43,263 bases of DNA. Source: JAOZTV01 sp965371805. Its GTDB lineage: Bacteria; Acidobacteriota; Aminicenantia; UBA2199. The stretch is taken from the NCBI GenBank assembly GCA_965371805.1, contig CBDUZW010000039.1:1-43263 (forward strand). The letters run 5' to 3'. Of this stretch, positions 26,457 through 34,779 are shown piece after piece. Numbering within the stretch: the stretch's first letter is position 1; each line of letters starts with the position of its first letter. A program made the translations under genes and the position numbers. The notes beneath the pieces are model-generated. The model was not told the DNA's origin and ran no database searches. It saw only the letters and a program-made list of their open reading frames with translations.

Positions 26457-28487
26457 ATGAAAAATAAAATGAAAATATTATTTGTATTGTTTGCATTGTT
26501 AAGCGTTTCTCTTTATTCACAATTTGGTGATGATCAGTTTACAGGAACCGGCGATCCGGATATTGAATATAAGGTATATTATGATAAAGGATTAATAGTT
26601 TTAAATTTTAATATGGAAAGTAATTTTCATATTACTGATATTAAAGAAGGCTTTTTTACAGTTTCAATAAATGAAAATGAGTTTATCAAGATTGGTAAAA
26701 TTGTATTTCCTAAAGGAGAACAATATTCCGGGGATACTGTATATAAAGGTGACTTTGATGTAAATCTCTATATTGATCAATTAAAAAATCTAAAGGAAAA
26801 GGTTGATTTAAATTTAATTGTGTCTTATCAAATATGTAAGGAAAAGCCAGTTGAGATGTGTTTTGCTCCAGCAAAAAAAGATATTAAAATAAATTTAGAA
26901 AAAAGTTTTAATAAGTATAAACTTGAAAATATAAAAATAAGTAAATCTGAAATAAAAAAAAATACCATTCAGGAAAAAATAGTTAAAAAAAATGAAACCA
27001 GCCCAATTATTTTGTTGACAATTGCTCTGTTCTTATTAGCTTTTGCAGTTGTTTTTGGGCTTTTTACTCCTTCAAGTGATGAGGATATTAAAGAAAAATT
27101 AAAAAAAGCCTTACTTATTCTCATTTTTGTAACAGGTGCATTTTTATTTATAAAGTATCTTGAGACTGATAGTTATAGTGATAAAGGAAAGGTTCAACCT
27201 GAAAATAGAGTAAAGTTGGATTGGATTAAATCTATAGATGAAGGGAAGAAATTAAGTATTAAAGAAAATAAAAAGATAATGATTGATACATATGCTGACT
27301 GGTGTGTAGCATGTAAAGAGCTTGATGAGTATACTTTCTCTGATCCTGAAGTGGCAAAAATATTAAAAAATGAATATATCCTGATTAAGGTTGACTTTAC
27401 AAAAGAAACAGAGGAAAACAATAAACTCAGAAAAGAGCTTGGAGTCATAGGAATGCCGACAGTTATTTTTCTAAATAAAGACGGATTGGAAAAAAATAGA
27501 TTCTCAGGCTATTATAATAAAGAAAGGTTTTTAAATTTTATAGGTTCAAAAGCCGGTTTTTTTGATAAAATGGTTGCACTGCTTAAAAAAGAACTTGATA
27601 AAAAATCTATTCTACTTTTTTTCCTTATCTTTGGATTGGGCTTTCTTACAAGTTTGACACCCTGTGTCTATCCTGTTATTCCAATAGTGATGGGGTATAT
27701 AGGAACCCGGAGTGGTGGTAAAAAACTTAAAGGTTTTTACCTTTCAATATTTTTTGTTTTAGGGCTTTCAATTGTCTATTCAATTTTTGGAGTTATTGCT
27801 GGTGCAACGGGTTCAATGATGGGAGTATCATTCCAAAACCCAATCATAGTAATTGTAATTGCCTCTATTTTTGTTATTATGGGATTAAGTATGGCTGGTT
27901 TATTTGATATACCGGTACCATCTTCAATCTCTTCAAAAATGCAGGGTGGTGGTAAGAGTGAAGTAATTGGATCAATGGTAGTTGGAGGTGTTGCAGGTGT
28001 TATTGCAGCGCCCTGTGTTGGACCAGTATTAATAGCCCTGTTATCATGGATAAGTCAAACAGGTAATGTTTTTCTAGGGTTTTTACTAACCTTTATTTTC
28101 TCTTTAGGAATGGGTGTTATCTTCTTATTAGTCGGTACTTTTTCAGGACTTGTATCTGCTCTTCCAAAAGGGGGGAAATGGATGGAAAATGTAAAATATT
28201 TTTTTGCTGCAATATTAATTGCCGGAGGAGTATATGTCCTAAATCCTGTAATCCCTGAGTGGACTTCAACTTTACTCTGGGGCATTTATTTTATATCTTT
28301 AAGTGTTTTTCTTGGAGTTTTAAAAATTCTGGTAGAAAGTAATCTAAAAGAAAAATTTGGGAGATTAATTGTTTTATTGATCCTGATATATGGATTATTT
28401 CTTTTCTTCAGTTCTCTGGACAAAGGATATTTTAATGTTGGATTTGAGCCTCAATCAAAAATAGAATCAGGATGGCTTAAAAAATAA
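26457..28487 (+). CDS. DsbD-type thiol:disulfide interchange protein, permuted domain order
   Basis: 676 residues. A signal peptide (1-21) is followed by an nDsbD-like periplasmic domain with the Cys pair near residues 127 and 134 ('YQICKEKPVEMCFAP'). Two TM helices come next (about 180-235), then a thioredoxin domain with 'ADWCVACKELDEYTF' (CxxC about 282-285). Last is the CcdA/DsbD membrane core with 'LTSLTPCVYPVIPIVMGYIG' and 'GVIAAPCVGPVLIALLSW' (the two redox Cys). In E. coli DsbD the thioredoxin domain is at the C-terminus; here it sits before the membrane core. It should pass electrons from the cytoplasm to periplasmic thiols. Single gene, leaderless promoter, convergent with hflX. Confidence 0.88.
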   Translation: MKNKMKILFVLFALLSVSLYSQFGDDQFTGTGDPDIEYKVYYDKGLIVLNFNMESNFHITDIKEGFFTVSINENEFIKIGKIVFPKGEQYSGDTVYKGDFDVNLYIDQLKNLKEKVDLNLIVSYQICKEKPVEMCFAPAKKDIKINLEKSFNKYKLENIKISKSEIKKNTIQEKIVKKNETSPIILLTIALFLLAFAVVFGLFTPSSDEDIKEKLKKALLILIFVTGAFLFIKYLETDSYSDKGKVQPENRVKLDWIKSIDEGKKLSIKENKKIMIDTYADWCVACKELDEYTFSDPEVAKILKNEYILIKVDFTKETEENNKLRKELGVIGMPTVIFLNKDGLEKNRFSGYYNKERFLNFIGSKAGFFDKMVALLKKELDKKSILLFFLIFGLGFLTSLTPCVYPVIPIVMGYIGTRSGGKKLKGFYLSIFFVLGLSIVYSIFGVIAGATGSMMGVSFQNPIIVIVIASIFVIMGLSMAGLFDIPVPSSISSKMQGGGKSEVIGSMVVGGVAGVIAAPCVGPVLIALLSWISQTGNVFLGFLLTFIFSLGMGVIFLLVGTFSGLVSALPKGGKWMENVKYFFAAILIAGGVYVLNPVIPEWTSTLLWGIYFISLSVFLGVLKILVESNLKEKFGRLIVLLILIYGLFLFFSSLDKGYFNVGFEPQSKIESGWLKK

Positions 28488-28512
28488 AGAGATATAAAAT
28501 AATAGTATTAGG

Positions 28513-29622
28513 CTATATGTTTTTATATATTAAATCCTTAAGTTGATTTATATTTGTCTCTTTTTTTGCGGAAATAAAAATTACGTCAATTAATTTGCTG
28601 TTTTCTATATTTGGGAAATTAAATATTTCGGGGTTCTCTATATATTCCTTGTTTTCATCAATTTTATTAAATATAATGATGGTTCTTTTTTCTTCTGCTC
28701 CAATTTCCTTTAGAGTCTTATGAACAACCTCTATTTGGTGTTGACAATTAGAATGGGAGATATCAACTATATGTAATAAAATATCTGCTTCCCTTACTTC
28801 ATCTAAAGTTGCTTTAAAAGATTCTATAAGAGTATGAGGCAATTTATGAATAAATCCAACTGTATCAGAAAGAAGAAAAGATTTCTCTTTTAAAACGATT
28901 TTTCTGACAGTTGTGTCCAGGGTCGCAAAAAGTTTATTCTGTGCTAAAACATTCGAGTTGCTTAGTAAATTTAGAATTGTAGATTTTCCTGAATTTGTAT
29001 AACCAACGAGTGCAATTCGTTTAAAATTTCCCCTTGATTTTCTCTGTGTTTTTTTTTGTTTATCTATTTTTTTAAGCTCTTTTCTAAGTTTTGTTATTCT
29101 CTTTCTAATATTCCTTCTATCTGTTTCGATCTCCTTTTCACCAGGCCCTCTAACGCCTACACCACCTTGTTGTCTTTCCAAATGAGTCCACATTCTAGTT
29201 AATCTGGGTAAAAGATATTGATATTGAGCTAATTCAACCTGAACCTTTGCATGTGCAGTTTTTGCTCTTGAAGCGAAAATATCAAGGATAAGATGTGTTC
29301 TATCTAAAATTCTTATGTTTAATATTTTTTCAATATTTCTGATCTGAGAAGCCGAGAGATCGTTGTCAAAGATCGCAATATCAATATTATTATCTTTTAT
29401 AAAAAGAGAGATTTCTTCAAGTTTACCCTTTCCTATAAATGTTGTCGGGTTTGGTCTTAATAGTTTCTGGATAAATGATTTGATTATTTTAACCCCGGTA
29501 GTCTTGGTTAAAATTTTGAGCTCTTTTAAATCATCATTTTTCCATTCACTGGACTTATGAATTATTACTCCAATAAGAATAACCCTTTCCTGTTCTTTTT
29601 TTGTTAAATAATAGTTTCCCAT
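28513..29622 (-). CDS. hflX: ribosome-associated GTPase HflX
   Basis: 369 residues. The HflX N-terminal nucleotide-binding domain ('TTFIGKGKLEEISLFI', 'IAIFDNDLSASQIRNIEK', 'ILDRTHLILDIFASRAKTAHAK') is followed by the coiled coil and the glycine-rich 'GGVGVRGPGEKEIE'. The G domain has G1 'ALVGYTNSGKST', G3 'LSDTVGFIHKLP' and G4 'FNKIDEN'. It splits stalled or stress-affected 70S ribosomes. The C-terminus is somewhat short compared with E. coli HflX. A GGAG lies six bases before the ATG. Confidence 0.95.
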   Translation of the reverse strand: MGNYYLTKKEQERVILIGVIIHKSSEWKNDDLKELKILTKTTGVKIIKSFIQKLLRPNPTTFIGKGKLEEISLFIKDNNIDIAIFDNDLSASQIRNIEKILNIRILDRTHLILDIFASRAKTAHAKVQVELAQYQYLLPRLTRMWTHLERQQGGVGVRGPGEKEIETDRRNIRKRITKLRKELKKIDKQKKTQRKSRGNFKRIALVGYTNSGKSTILNLLSNSNVLAQNKLFATLDTTVRKIVLKEKSFLLSDTVGFIHKLPHTLIESFKATLDEVREADILLHIVDISHSNCQHQIEVVHKTLKEIGAEEKRTIIIFNKIDENKEYIENPEIFNFPNIENSKLIDVIFISAKKETNINQLKDLIYKNI

Positions 29623-29679
29623 ATAGCTCCAAAATATCCTTTATTAATATTGATTATAAAAAAATATAAGTTCTCCATT

Positions 29680-30030
29680 CTATTTTTTTTTATCATTTTT
29701 TTTAGTTTTTTTAGTTTCTTTACTTTTGTCCTTAATAATCACTACCACAATCTCATTTTCTTTCATTAACCATAGCTTTTCCCGTGCTGTTTTTTCAAGA
29801 TCCAGCGGATTTATTTTTAATCCATAAATAATTTCAGTTAGTCTTTTTTTTTCCTTTTCTAATTCAATGATTCTTTTTTCATGGTCGGCTATTTTTTTCT
29901 GAGCATCCATTATTTCTAAAAAACCACCCTCTCCAAAGAAAAATGTAAGAATAAGGATGATTATAAATATGGCGGACAGCATCATTACGAATTTTGGCTT
30001 TAAAAAAGTTTTTTCTTTTTCTTTTCTCAT
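29680..30030 (-). CDS. FtsB/DivIC-like septum formation initiator
   Basis: 116 residues: short basic cytoplasmic N-terminus, one TM helix (about 14-31), a heptad coiled coil ('KKIADHEKRIIELEKEKKRLTEIIYGL') and the family motif 'NPLDLEKTAREKLWLMKENEIV', which ends with the Glu-Ile-Val typical of FtsB/DivIC. A Lys-rich tail follows. It stabilises the divisome by pairing with FtsL and FtsQ. It follows the symporter gene by six bases and lies upstream of hflX; no other cell division gene is near. Confidence 0.8.
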   Translation of the reverse strand: MRKEKEKTFLKPKFVMMLSAIFIIILILTFFFGEGGFLEIMDAQKKIADHEKRIIELEKEKKRLTEIIYGLKINPLDLEKTAREKLWLMKENEIVVVIIKDKSKETKKTKKNDKKK

Positions 30031-30036
30031 ACAATA

Positions 30037-31431
30037 TTAAAGATTATTATCTTTCATAATTACGAAGTAACTCTCTATCTCTATTTTTACAACTTTTGAT
30101 AATAGTAGAAGGGCAATTAAATTTGGTATTGTCATAAATGTAATCACAACATCAACAAAATGCCATACTATTTCTATTTTTCCAATTGCTCCTATAAAAA
30201 CAAACAGACCATATACATATCTATATGATTTAATAGATTTGCTGCCAAAAAGGTATTCAGAAGCTCTGGTTCCATAATATGACCATGCAATTATTGTAGA
30301 AAAAGCAAATAATATCAATCCTCCGGCCACAACATGTTTAGCATAACTACCGAGTCCAACTTTTGAAAAACCGATTGTAAATGCCTCTACAGTCATTCCT
30401 ACACCCTCTATTCCACCATTCCATGCACCAGATAAAATTATCACAAGAGCAGTCATTGTACAAATCAATAATGTATCGATGAAAGGACCAACAGAAGCGA
30501 CAAGTCCCTCCCTTGTTGGATATTTTGTTTTAGCGGCTGCATGTGCAATTGCAGCTGAACCCTGTCCGCCTTCATTTGAAAATAGTCCTCGAGCAACCCC
30601 ATTTTTTAGCGTTATCAGGAATACTGAACCAAGAAAACCACCAGATACAGCAGTTCCTGTAAATGCGTCATTTATAATTAATTTAAATGCTGATGGAATT
30701 TCCCTAAAGAAAACAGCTATCACAATTATTGAACCTATAAAATATAAAACAGCCATAAAAGGGACCAATTTAGAAGTAACATCAGAGATTCTCTTTATTC
30801 CACCTACAATGACTAATAATACCAGTACAAATAAAACAAGGCCCGTTATCCATGGGTCAATGCTATAATTTTTTGACATTATATCTGAAATAGAGTTGGA
30901 CTGTGCCATATTTCCTGTTCCCATAGAACATAGAACTGTTGCTCCTGCAAATATCACAGCAAGTTTCTTTGCATATTTCCCAAGCTTATCCTTTAAACCA
31001 AATTCCATATAATACATTGGACCACCGGAAACAGATCCATCTTCATTTATTTTTCTATATTTCAATGAAAGTGTACTTTCAACAAGCTTTAGCATCATTC
31101 CCAGGATACCTGTTACCCACATCCAGAAAATGGCTCCCGGGCCTCCAAAATAGATGGCTAGAGCAACTCCGACAATGTTTCCTGTACCAATTGTTGCTGA
31201 AAGAGCCGTTGTTAATGCCCTGAAATGATTAATATCACCTTCATCTTTATCTTTATCATATTTACCGCTGATTACTTTTATAGAATGAGGCAAAGATGTT
31301 ATTTGTAAAAATTTAAATTTAATTGTAAAATAAATTCCAGTAGGGATGAGAAAAATAAATAAAAGGTATGAACCAATATTGTCGTTGTAGAAAACAAATA
31401 CACTGTCAATAAAACTAATAACTTCTTTCAT
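30037..31431 (-). CDS. sodium:alanine/glycine symporter (AGCS family)
   Basis: About 464 residues with some ten TM helices. Family motifs are 'TTALSATIGTGNIVGVALAI', 'GGPGAIFWMWVTGILGMM', 'GSVSGGPMYYMEFG' and 'GLFSNEGGQGSAAIAHAAA' (the AGCS signature G-x-F-S-N-E-G). It takes up alanine or glycine with Na+ at the inner membrane. The frame is open from 31485, but AGGAG seven bases before the ATG at 31431 ('MKEVISFIDSV') marks the start. It is followed closely by the FtsB-like gene. Confidence 0.92.
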   Translation of the reverse strand: MKEVISFIDSVFVFYNDNIGSYLLFIFLIPTGIYFTIKFKFLQITSLPHSIKVISGKYDKDKDEGDINHFRALTTALSATIGTGNIVGVALAIYFGGPGAIFWMWVTGILGMMLKLVESTLSLKYRKINEDGSVSGGPMYYMEFGLKDKLGKYAKKLAVIFAGATVLCSMGTGNMAQSNSISDIMSKNYSIDPWITGLVLFVLVLLVIVGGIKRISDVTSKLVPFMAVLYFIGSIIVIAVFFREIPSAFKLIINDAFTGTAVSGGFLGSVFLITLKNGVARGLFSNEGGQGSAAIAHAAAKTKYPTREGLVASVGPFIDTLLICTMTALVIILSGAWNGGIEGVGMTVEAFTIGFSKVGLGSYAKHVVAGGLILFAFSTIIAWSYYGTRASEYLFGSKSIKSYRYVYGLFVFIGAIGKIEIVWHFVDVVITFMTIPNLIALLLLSKVVKIEIESYFVIMKDNNL

Positions 31432-31481
31432 GCCTGAGCTCCTTTTTTTCAATTTAGATATATACAAAATTATAATTAATG

Positions 31482-32648
31482 TCAAGTTGCCTTGAATATA
31501 ATTCCCTGACCTTTTAAATTAAATCTATCATTTATAGCTGGAATCAACGCTGATTCTCCTTTGGTAATCTGTAGTATTTTATTGTTTTCAGGATTTGAAA
31601 GTATAAATTCTCCTTCCAGACAAATGATGATTTTTGCTTTTTTCTCAGTGTCTGAATTAAAGGTTCCGCTTTTTCTTAATTTAATCCTTGATAATTGGAA
31701 ATCATCAACTTCTGTGATGTAAATTTCCTCACCATTACTCTTTTTTTTAATTTTTACTTTTTCTGTTTCACTCTCTGAAAAATTGGTTAATAATAATAAC
31801 TCCTCTTTATCTATATGCTTTTTTGTAAGACCACCTCTTAGAACATTATCAGAACTTGCCATCAATTCAATTCCGGTTCCTGATAAGTATGCATGCAGTT
31901 CTCCTGCTTTTATAAAGAGTGCTTCTCCCGGTTCTAAAATAATAATGTTCAGAAATAAGGATGCAAAAATACCTATATCATTACCATATTCCTCTATAAG
32001 CTTAAGGAGCCATGAATTGCATAATGTATCTGAATTTGATGCCGTATTCTTTGCTTCTCTAATTAATATATCTCTGTTATCATCTGATAAATTTAATATT
32101 GAGCTAAAAAAAACCTTTAGACCAGCTTCAGTTTGATTTTTGTTAAAGATTTCCATATCATTTTTTATTATATCTGAATTAATCCGGGAGAAATTATCAT
32201 AGATATCTTTTTTAGAACGAAAACCTTTTAATGCTGTAAAAGGGCTTATGGCACAAATAACCTCCGGTTTGTGATTATTATCTTTATAATTTCTAAATGA
32301 AGCGTCAATAGGAATGTTTTTTATATTTTCTTTTTTGAAACCTTCTTCCGCCTCGATTTTGGTTGGATGGAGCTGTATAGACAGAGGTTTTGCAGCAGCA
32401 AGAATCTTTAACAAAAAAAGTAATTTCAATTTACCTTTTCCAAGTATCAACTCAGGATTTTTCTTGATTAATATATCTAATGGAATTATTTTTTCATCTA
32501 CTATAGCCTTTGATATTGCTCTGTTATGATCTCCCATCCATAATTCAGCATAAGGTTTTTGCTCAATATTTTTTATGTTTAAAATATCTGGTATAGCTGA
32601 TACTGAACCCCATGGATAATGTTGTACAGTATTGATTAATTTATACAT
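31482..32648 (-). CDS. manA: mannose-6-phosphate isomerase, type I
   Basis: 388 residues. It interconverts mannose-6-phosphate and fructose-6-phosphate using zinc. Metal ligands are visible: 'SIQLHPTKIEAEEGF' (Gln and His), 'NHKPEVICAISPF' (Glu) and 'AGELHAYLSGTGIELMASSDNVLRGGLT' in outline (His, plus the family signature with the Arg of the active site). The opening 'VQHYPWGS' is typical. The C-terminal cupin half ends in the usual beta strands. A consensus promoter lies directly before the ATG (leaderless). Single gene upstream of the symporter unit. Confidence 0.94.
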   Translation of the reverse strand: MYKLINTVQHYPWGSVSAIPDILNIKNIEQKPYAELWMGDHNRAISKAIVDEKIIPLDILIKKNPELILGKGKLKLLFLLKILAAAKPLSIQLHPTKIEAEEGFKKENIKNIPIDASFRNYKDNNHKPEVICAISPFTALKGFRSKKDIYDNFSRINSDIIKNDMEIFNKNQTEAGLKVFFSSILNLSDDNRDILIREAKNTASNSDTLCNSWLLKLIEEYGNDIGIFASLFLNIIILEPGEALFIKAGELHAYLSGTGIELMASSDNVLRGGLTKKHIDKEELLLLTNFSESETEKVKIKKKSNGEEIYITEVDDFQLSRIKLRKSGTFNSDTEKKAKIIICLEGEFILSNPENNKILQITKGESALIPAINDRFNLKGQGIIFKAT

Positions 32649-32653
32649 TACAT

Positions 32654-32682
32654 ATTATATGCTTATCCATGTGTTATTTCAA
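32654..32682 (-). promoter_or_regulatory. promoter giving a leaderless mRNA (manA)
   Basis: Minus strand: TTGAAA (32682-32677), 17-base spacer, TATAAT (32659-32654), five bases, ATG at 32648. It overlaps the end of the SGNH-hydrolase remnant. Confidence 0.65.
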
Positions 32683-32775
32683 GTAATTTTCCACTACTTT
32701 ATATAACTCATATGCCAGATACTTGTTTCCTTTCTCATTTAAATGTATATTTGGATATAAGTTTAATCTTCCCAT
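32674..32775 (-). pseudogene. C-terminal remnant of an SGNH/GDSL hydrolase
   Basis: A 33-codon open frame from an ATG inside the end of mtfA reads MGRLNLYPNIHLNEKGNKYL and then AYELYKVVENYLK. 'PNIHLNEKG' followed by a helix is the C-terminal active-site block (catalytic His) of SGNH/GDSL esterases. The remaining 150-200 residues of such an enzyme are missing, because the neighbouring sequence is the intact mtfA end in another frame. It is best explained as a deletion remnant. Only the tail is recognisable, so the call rests on that motif. Confidence 0.5.
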
Positions 32776-33584
32776 TCCAAAGGATTTGTCTGGTAATAGA
32801 ATTGAAGCTCAGCATAAAGTTCCGGCATTTTTTTATTTAATTGCCTGGGTTTTTCAAAGAAACTTTCACTTGATACAGCAAAAAATTCAGCTGGATTTGT
32901 AGCTCCATATTTATTTAATACAGTCTTTCTTCTTCTTCTCTTTTTTTTTATCAATTTTCCGTATTCTTCACCCAGTACTCGCCCCCATGAAATATACGAT
33001 GATCTGTTTTTAAGAATTGGAGCGCCATCAGCTGCTCCATCCTCCTGATCCAGTTGATGAGCAAACTCGTGATATACAACATTCTGTCCATCAAACATAT
33101 TTACTGCACCATGTTCAACAGAGTCCCACGCAAGAACTAATTCTCCACTGCTCCAGGACTCTCCAAGATTTGCAGATGTTTGATCAACGATAATTCCCCC
33201 CAAATTGACCTGATGTTTGGAAAGATAGGTACTGGGATAGATGTAGATTGTATTTAATTTTGGATAAAAATTTGTCTCTCTATTAAGTAAAAGGAGGCAG
33301 GCTTGTGCCGCAATAAGAACTCTTATCTCATCTGTTATTTTCTGTTCCTGACAACCGACAAATTGTTTTTCATGAATAAAAATTTTAATTTTGTTCTTCA
33401 AATCTAGTAGAAGGTCATCTGGAAGCTTTTTATATAGTGTAAATTTATCTTTTAAAATATCTGTCCATTTTTCAGGAAATGGTTCCTCTAAAATTTTTTC
33501 TCTGTTTATTTTCTTCAGCATAGGTTTAATAATAAAGAAAAAAGATATAATTGATGAAAATACCAATAAAAATACAATTTTCAA
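32763..33584 (-). CDS. mtfA: MtfA-family zinc peptidase (M90)
   Basis: 273 residues. One N-terminal membrane helix is followed by a zinc-metallopeptidase domain with 'VVYHEFAHQLDQEDGAADG' (HExxH about residue 170) and the downstream 'NPAEFFAVSSESFFEKP' that supplies the third ligand Glu. 'IYPSTYLSK' and 'LAWDSVEHGA' are also MtfA-typical. In E. coli MtfA interacts with the Mlc repressor; here the membrane anchor suggests a different setting. The start is TTG at 33584, fixed by GAGGAGG seven bases before it. The C-terminal end 'MPELYAELQFYYQTNPLEWED' in outline is normal for the family. Confidence 0.88.
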   Translation of the reverse strand: MKIVFLLVFSSIISFFFIIKPMLKKINREKILEEPFPEKWTDILKDKFTLYKKLPDDLLLDLKNKIKIFIHEKQFVGCQEQKITDEIRVLIAAQACLLLLNRETNFYPKLNTIYIYPSTYLSKHQVNLGGIIVDQTSANLGESWSSGELVLAWDSVEHGAVNMFDGQNVVYHEFAHQLDQEDGAADGAPILKNRSSYISWGRVLGEEYGKLIKKKRRRRKTVLNKYGATNPAEFFAVSSESFFEKPRQLNKKMPELYAELQFYYQTNPLEWED

Positions 33585-33647
33585 GATTCCTCCTCAGAAT
33601 CTAATATAATATTACAAAATGAAAATAAATACTAGAGAGACTTACTA

Positions 33648-33676
33648 TTGCCTTTCTGCTGTTAGAATTGTATAAT
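33648..33676 (+). promoter_or_regulatory. promoter of hypD-hypE
   Basis: TTGCCT (33648-33653), 17-base spacer, TATAAT (33671-33676). The ATG of hypD is 30 bases further with GAGGAG in between, so this unit uses a conventional leader. Confidence 0.6.
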
Positions 33677-33706
33677 TCATATTCATAAATAGAGGAGTTT
33701 TTTTGT

Positions 33707-34774
33707 ATGGATACAGATAAAATAATAGAATATGGAAAGAAATTAACTGATTTTAAACTTGATAGAAAGATCAATATAATGGAGGTTTGTGGAACCCATA
33801 CTATGCAATTTTTTCATACAGGGGTCAAAGATATATTTCCAGATAACTTAAATTTGATTGATGGACCGGGATGTCCTGTCTGTGTAACAGCAAATGCTTA
33901 TCTTGATAGAGCAATTGAAATATTGAAACAAAAAAATGTTATTCTTACCACATTTGGTGATATGTTGAAGGTACCATCTTCATATAGTTCACTCCAAAAG
34001 GAGAAGGCTAAGGGTAGAGATGTTGAAATAGTTTATTCTCCGCTTGATGCATTAAAGATTGCAGAAGAAAATCCGGAAAGAGAGGTAATGTTTTTAAGTG
34101 TTGGATTTGAAACGACAATACCCTCTGAGGCTATTGCTGTTAAGACTGCTATCAGTAAGAATATAAAGAATTTTACTATATTACCGGGGAATAAACTTAC
34201 ACCTCCAGCTGTCGGTGCATTATTGAGTATGGGAGAAGTTAAAATTGATGGTTTTATCCTGCCTGGACATGCTAGTATTATTACAGGTGTTAATGCATGG
34301 AGTTTTATCCGTGATAAGTATTCTATCCCAAGTGTAGTTACAGGTTTTGAAAGTAAGGATCTTATTTTTGGTACATTAATGCTGCTGGATTTGATTGTAA
34401 ATAACAAATCAGATTTATTAAATTCTTATAAAGAGGTCGTAACTGATGAAGGAAACCTCAAAGCAAAGGAAATCATTAATGAGCTCTTCGTTACTATAGA
34501 TACTGAATGGAGAGGAGTAGGAGTAATTCCCGATAGTGGACTGGCCTTGAGGAAAGAGTATTCAGACTTTGATGCAGCTGAAAAGTTCCCTGTTGATCTG
34601 CCTCCGGTTATTGAACCAAAAGGATGCAGGTGTGGTGAAATACTGAGAGGACTTGTATCTCCTCTGGATTGCCCATTATTTGGAAAAAGTTGTACTCCGA
34701 GAAACCCTGTTGGTGCCTGCATGGTGTCAACCGAAGGTTCCTGCGCCGCGTTTTATAAATATAAAAAGGATTAA
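33707..34774 (+). CDS. hypD: [NiFe]-hydrogenase maturation protein HypD
   Basis: 355 residues. HypD carries a [4Fe-4S] cluster and, with HypC, is the scaffold on which the Fe(CN)2CO group of [NiFe]-hydrogenase is built. Conserved motifs are all present: 'MEVCGTHTMQFFHTG', 'DGPGCPVCVTANAYLDRAIE', 'SVGFETTIPSEA', 'PGHASIITG', and the Cys-rich C-terminus 'PKGCRCGEILRG', 'CPLFGKSCTPRNPVGACMVSTEGSC' in outline. GAGGAG precedes the ATG. hypE follows five bases downstream. hypC, hypA, hypB, hypF and hydrogenase genes are not in the window. Confidence 0.97.
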   Translation: MDTDKIIEYGKKLTDFKLDRKINIMEVCGTHTMQFFHTGVKDIFPDNLNLIDGPGCPVCVTANAYLDRAIEILKQKNVILTTFGDMLKVPSSYSSLQKEKAKGRDVEIVYSPLDALKIAEENPEREVMFLSVGFETTIPSEAIAVKTAISKNIKNFTILPGNKLTPPAVGALLSMGEVKIDGFILPGHASIITGVNAWSFIRDKYSIPSVVTGFESKDLIFGTLMLLDLIVNNKSDLLNSYKEVVTDEGNLKAKEIINELFVTIDTEWRGVGVIPDSGLALRKEYSDFDAAEKFPVDLPPVIEPKGCRCGEILRGLVSPLDCPLFGKSCTPRNPVGACMVSTEGSCAAFYKYKKD

Positions 34775-34779
34775 TTTAA

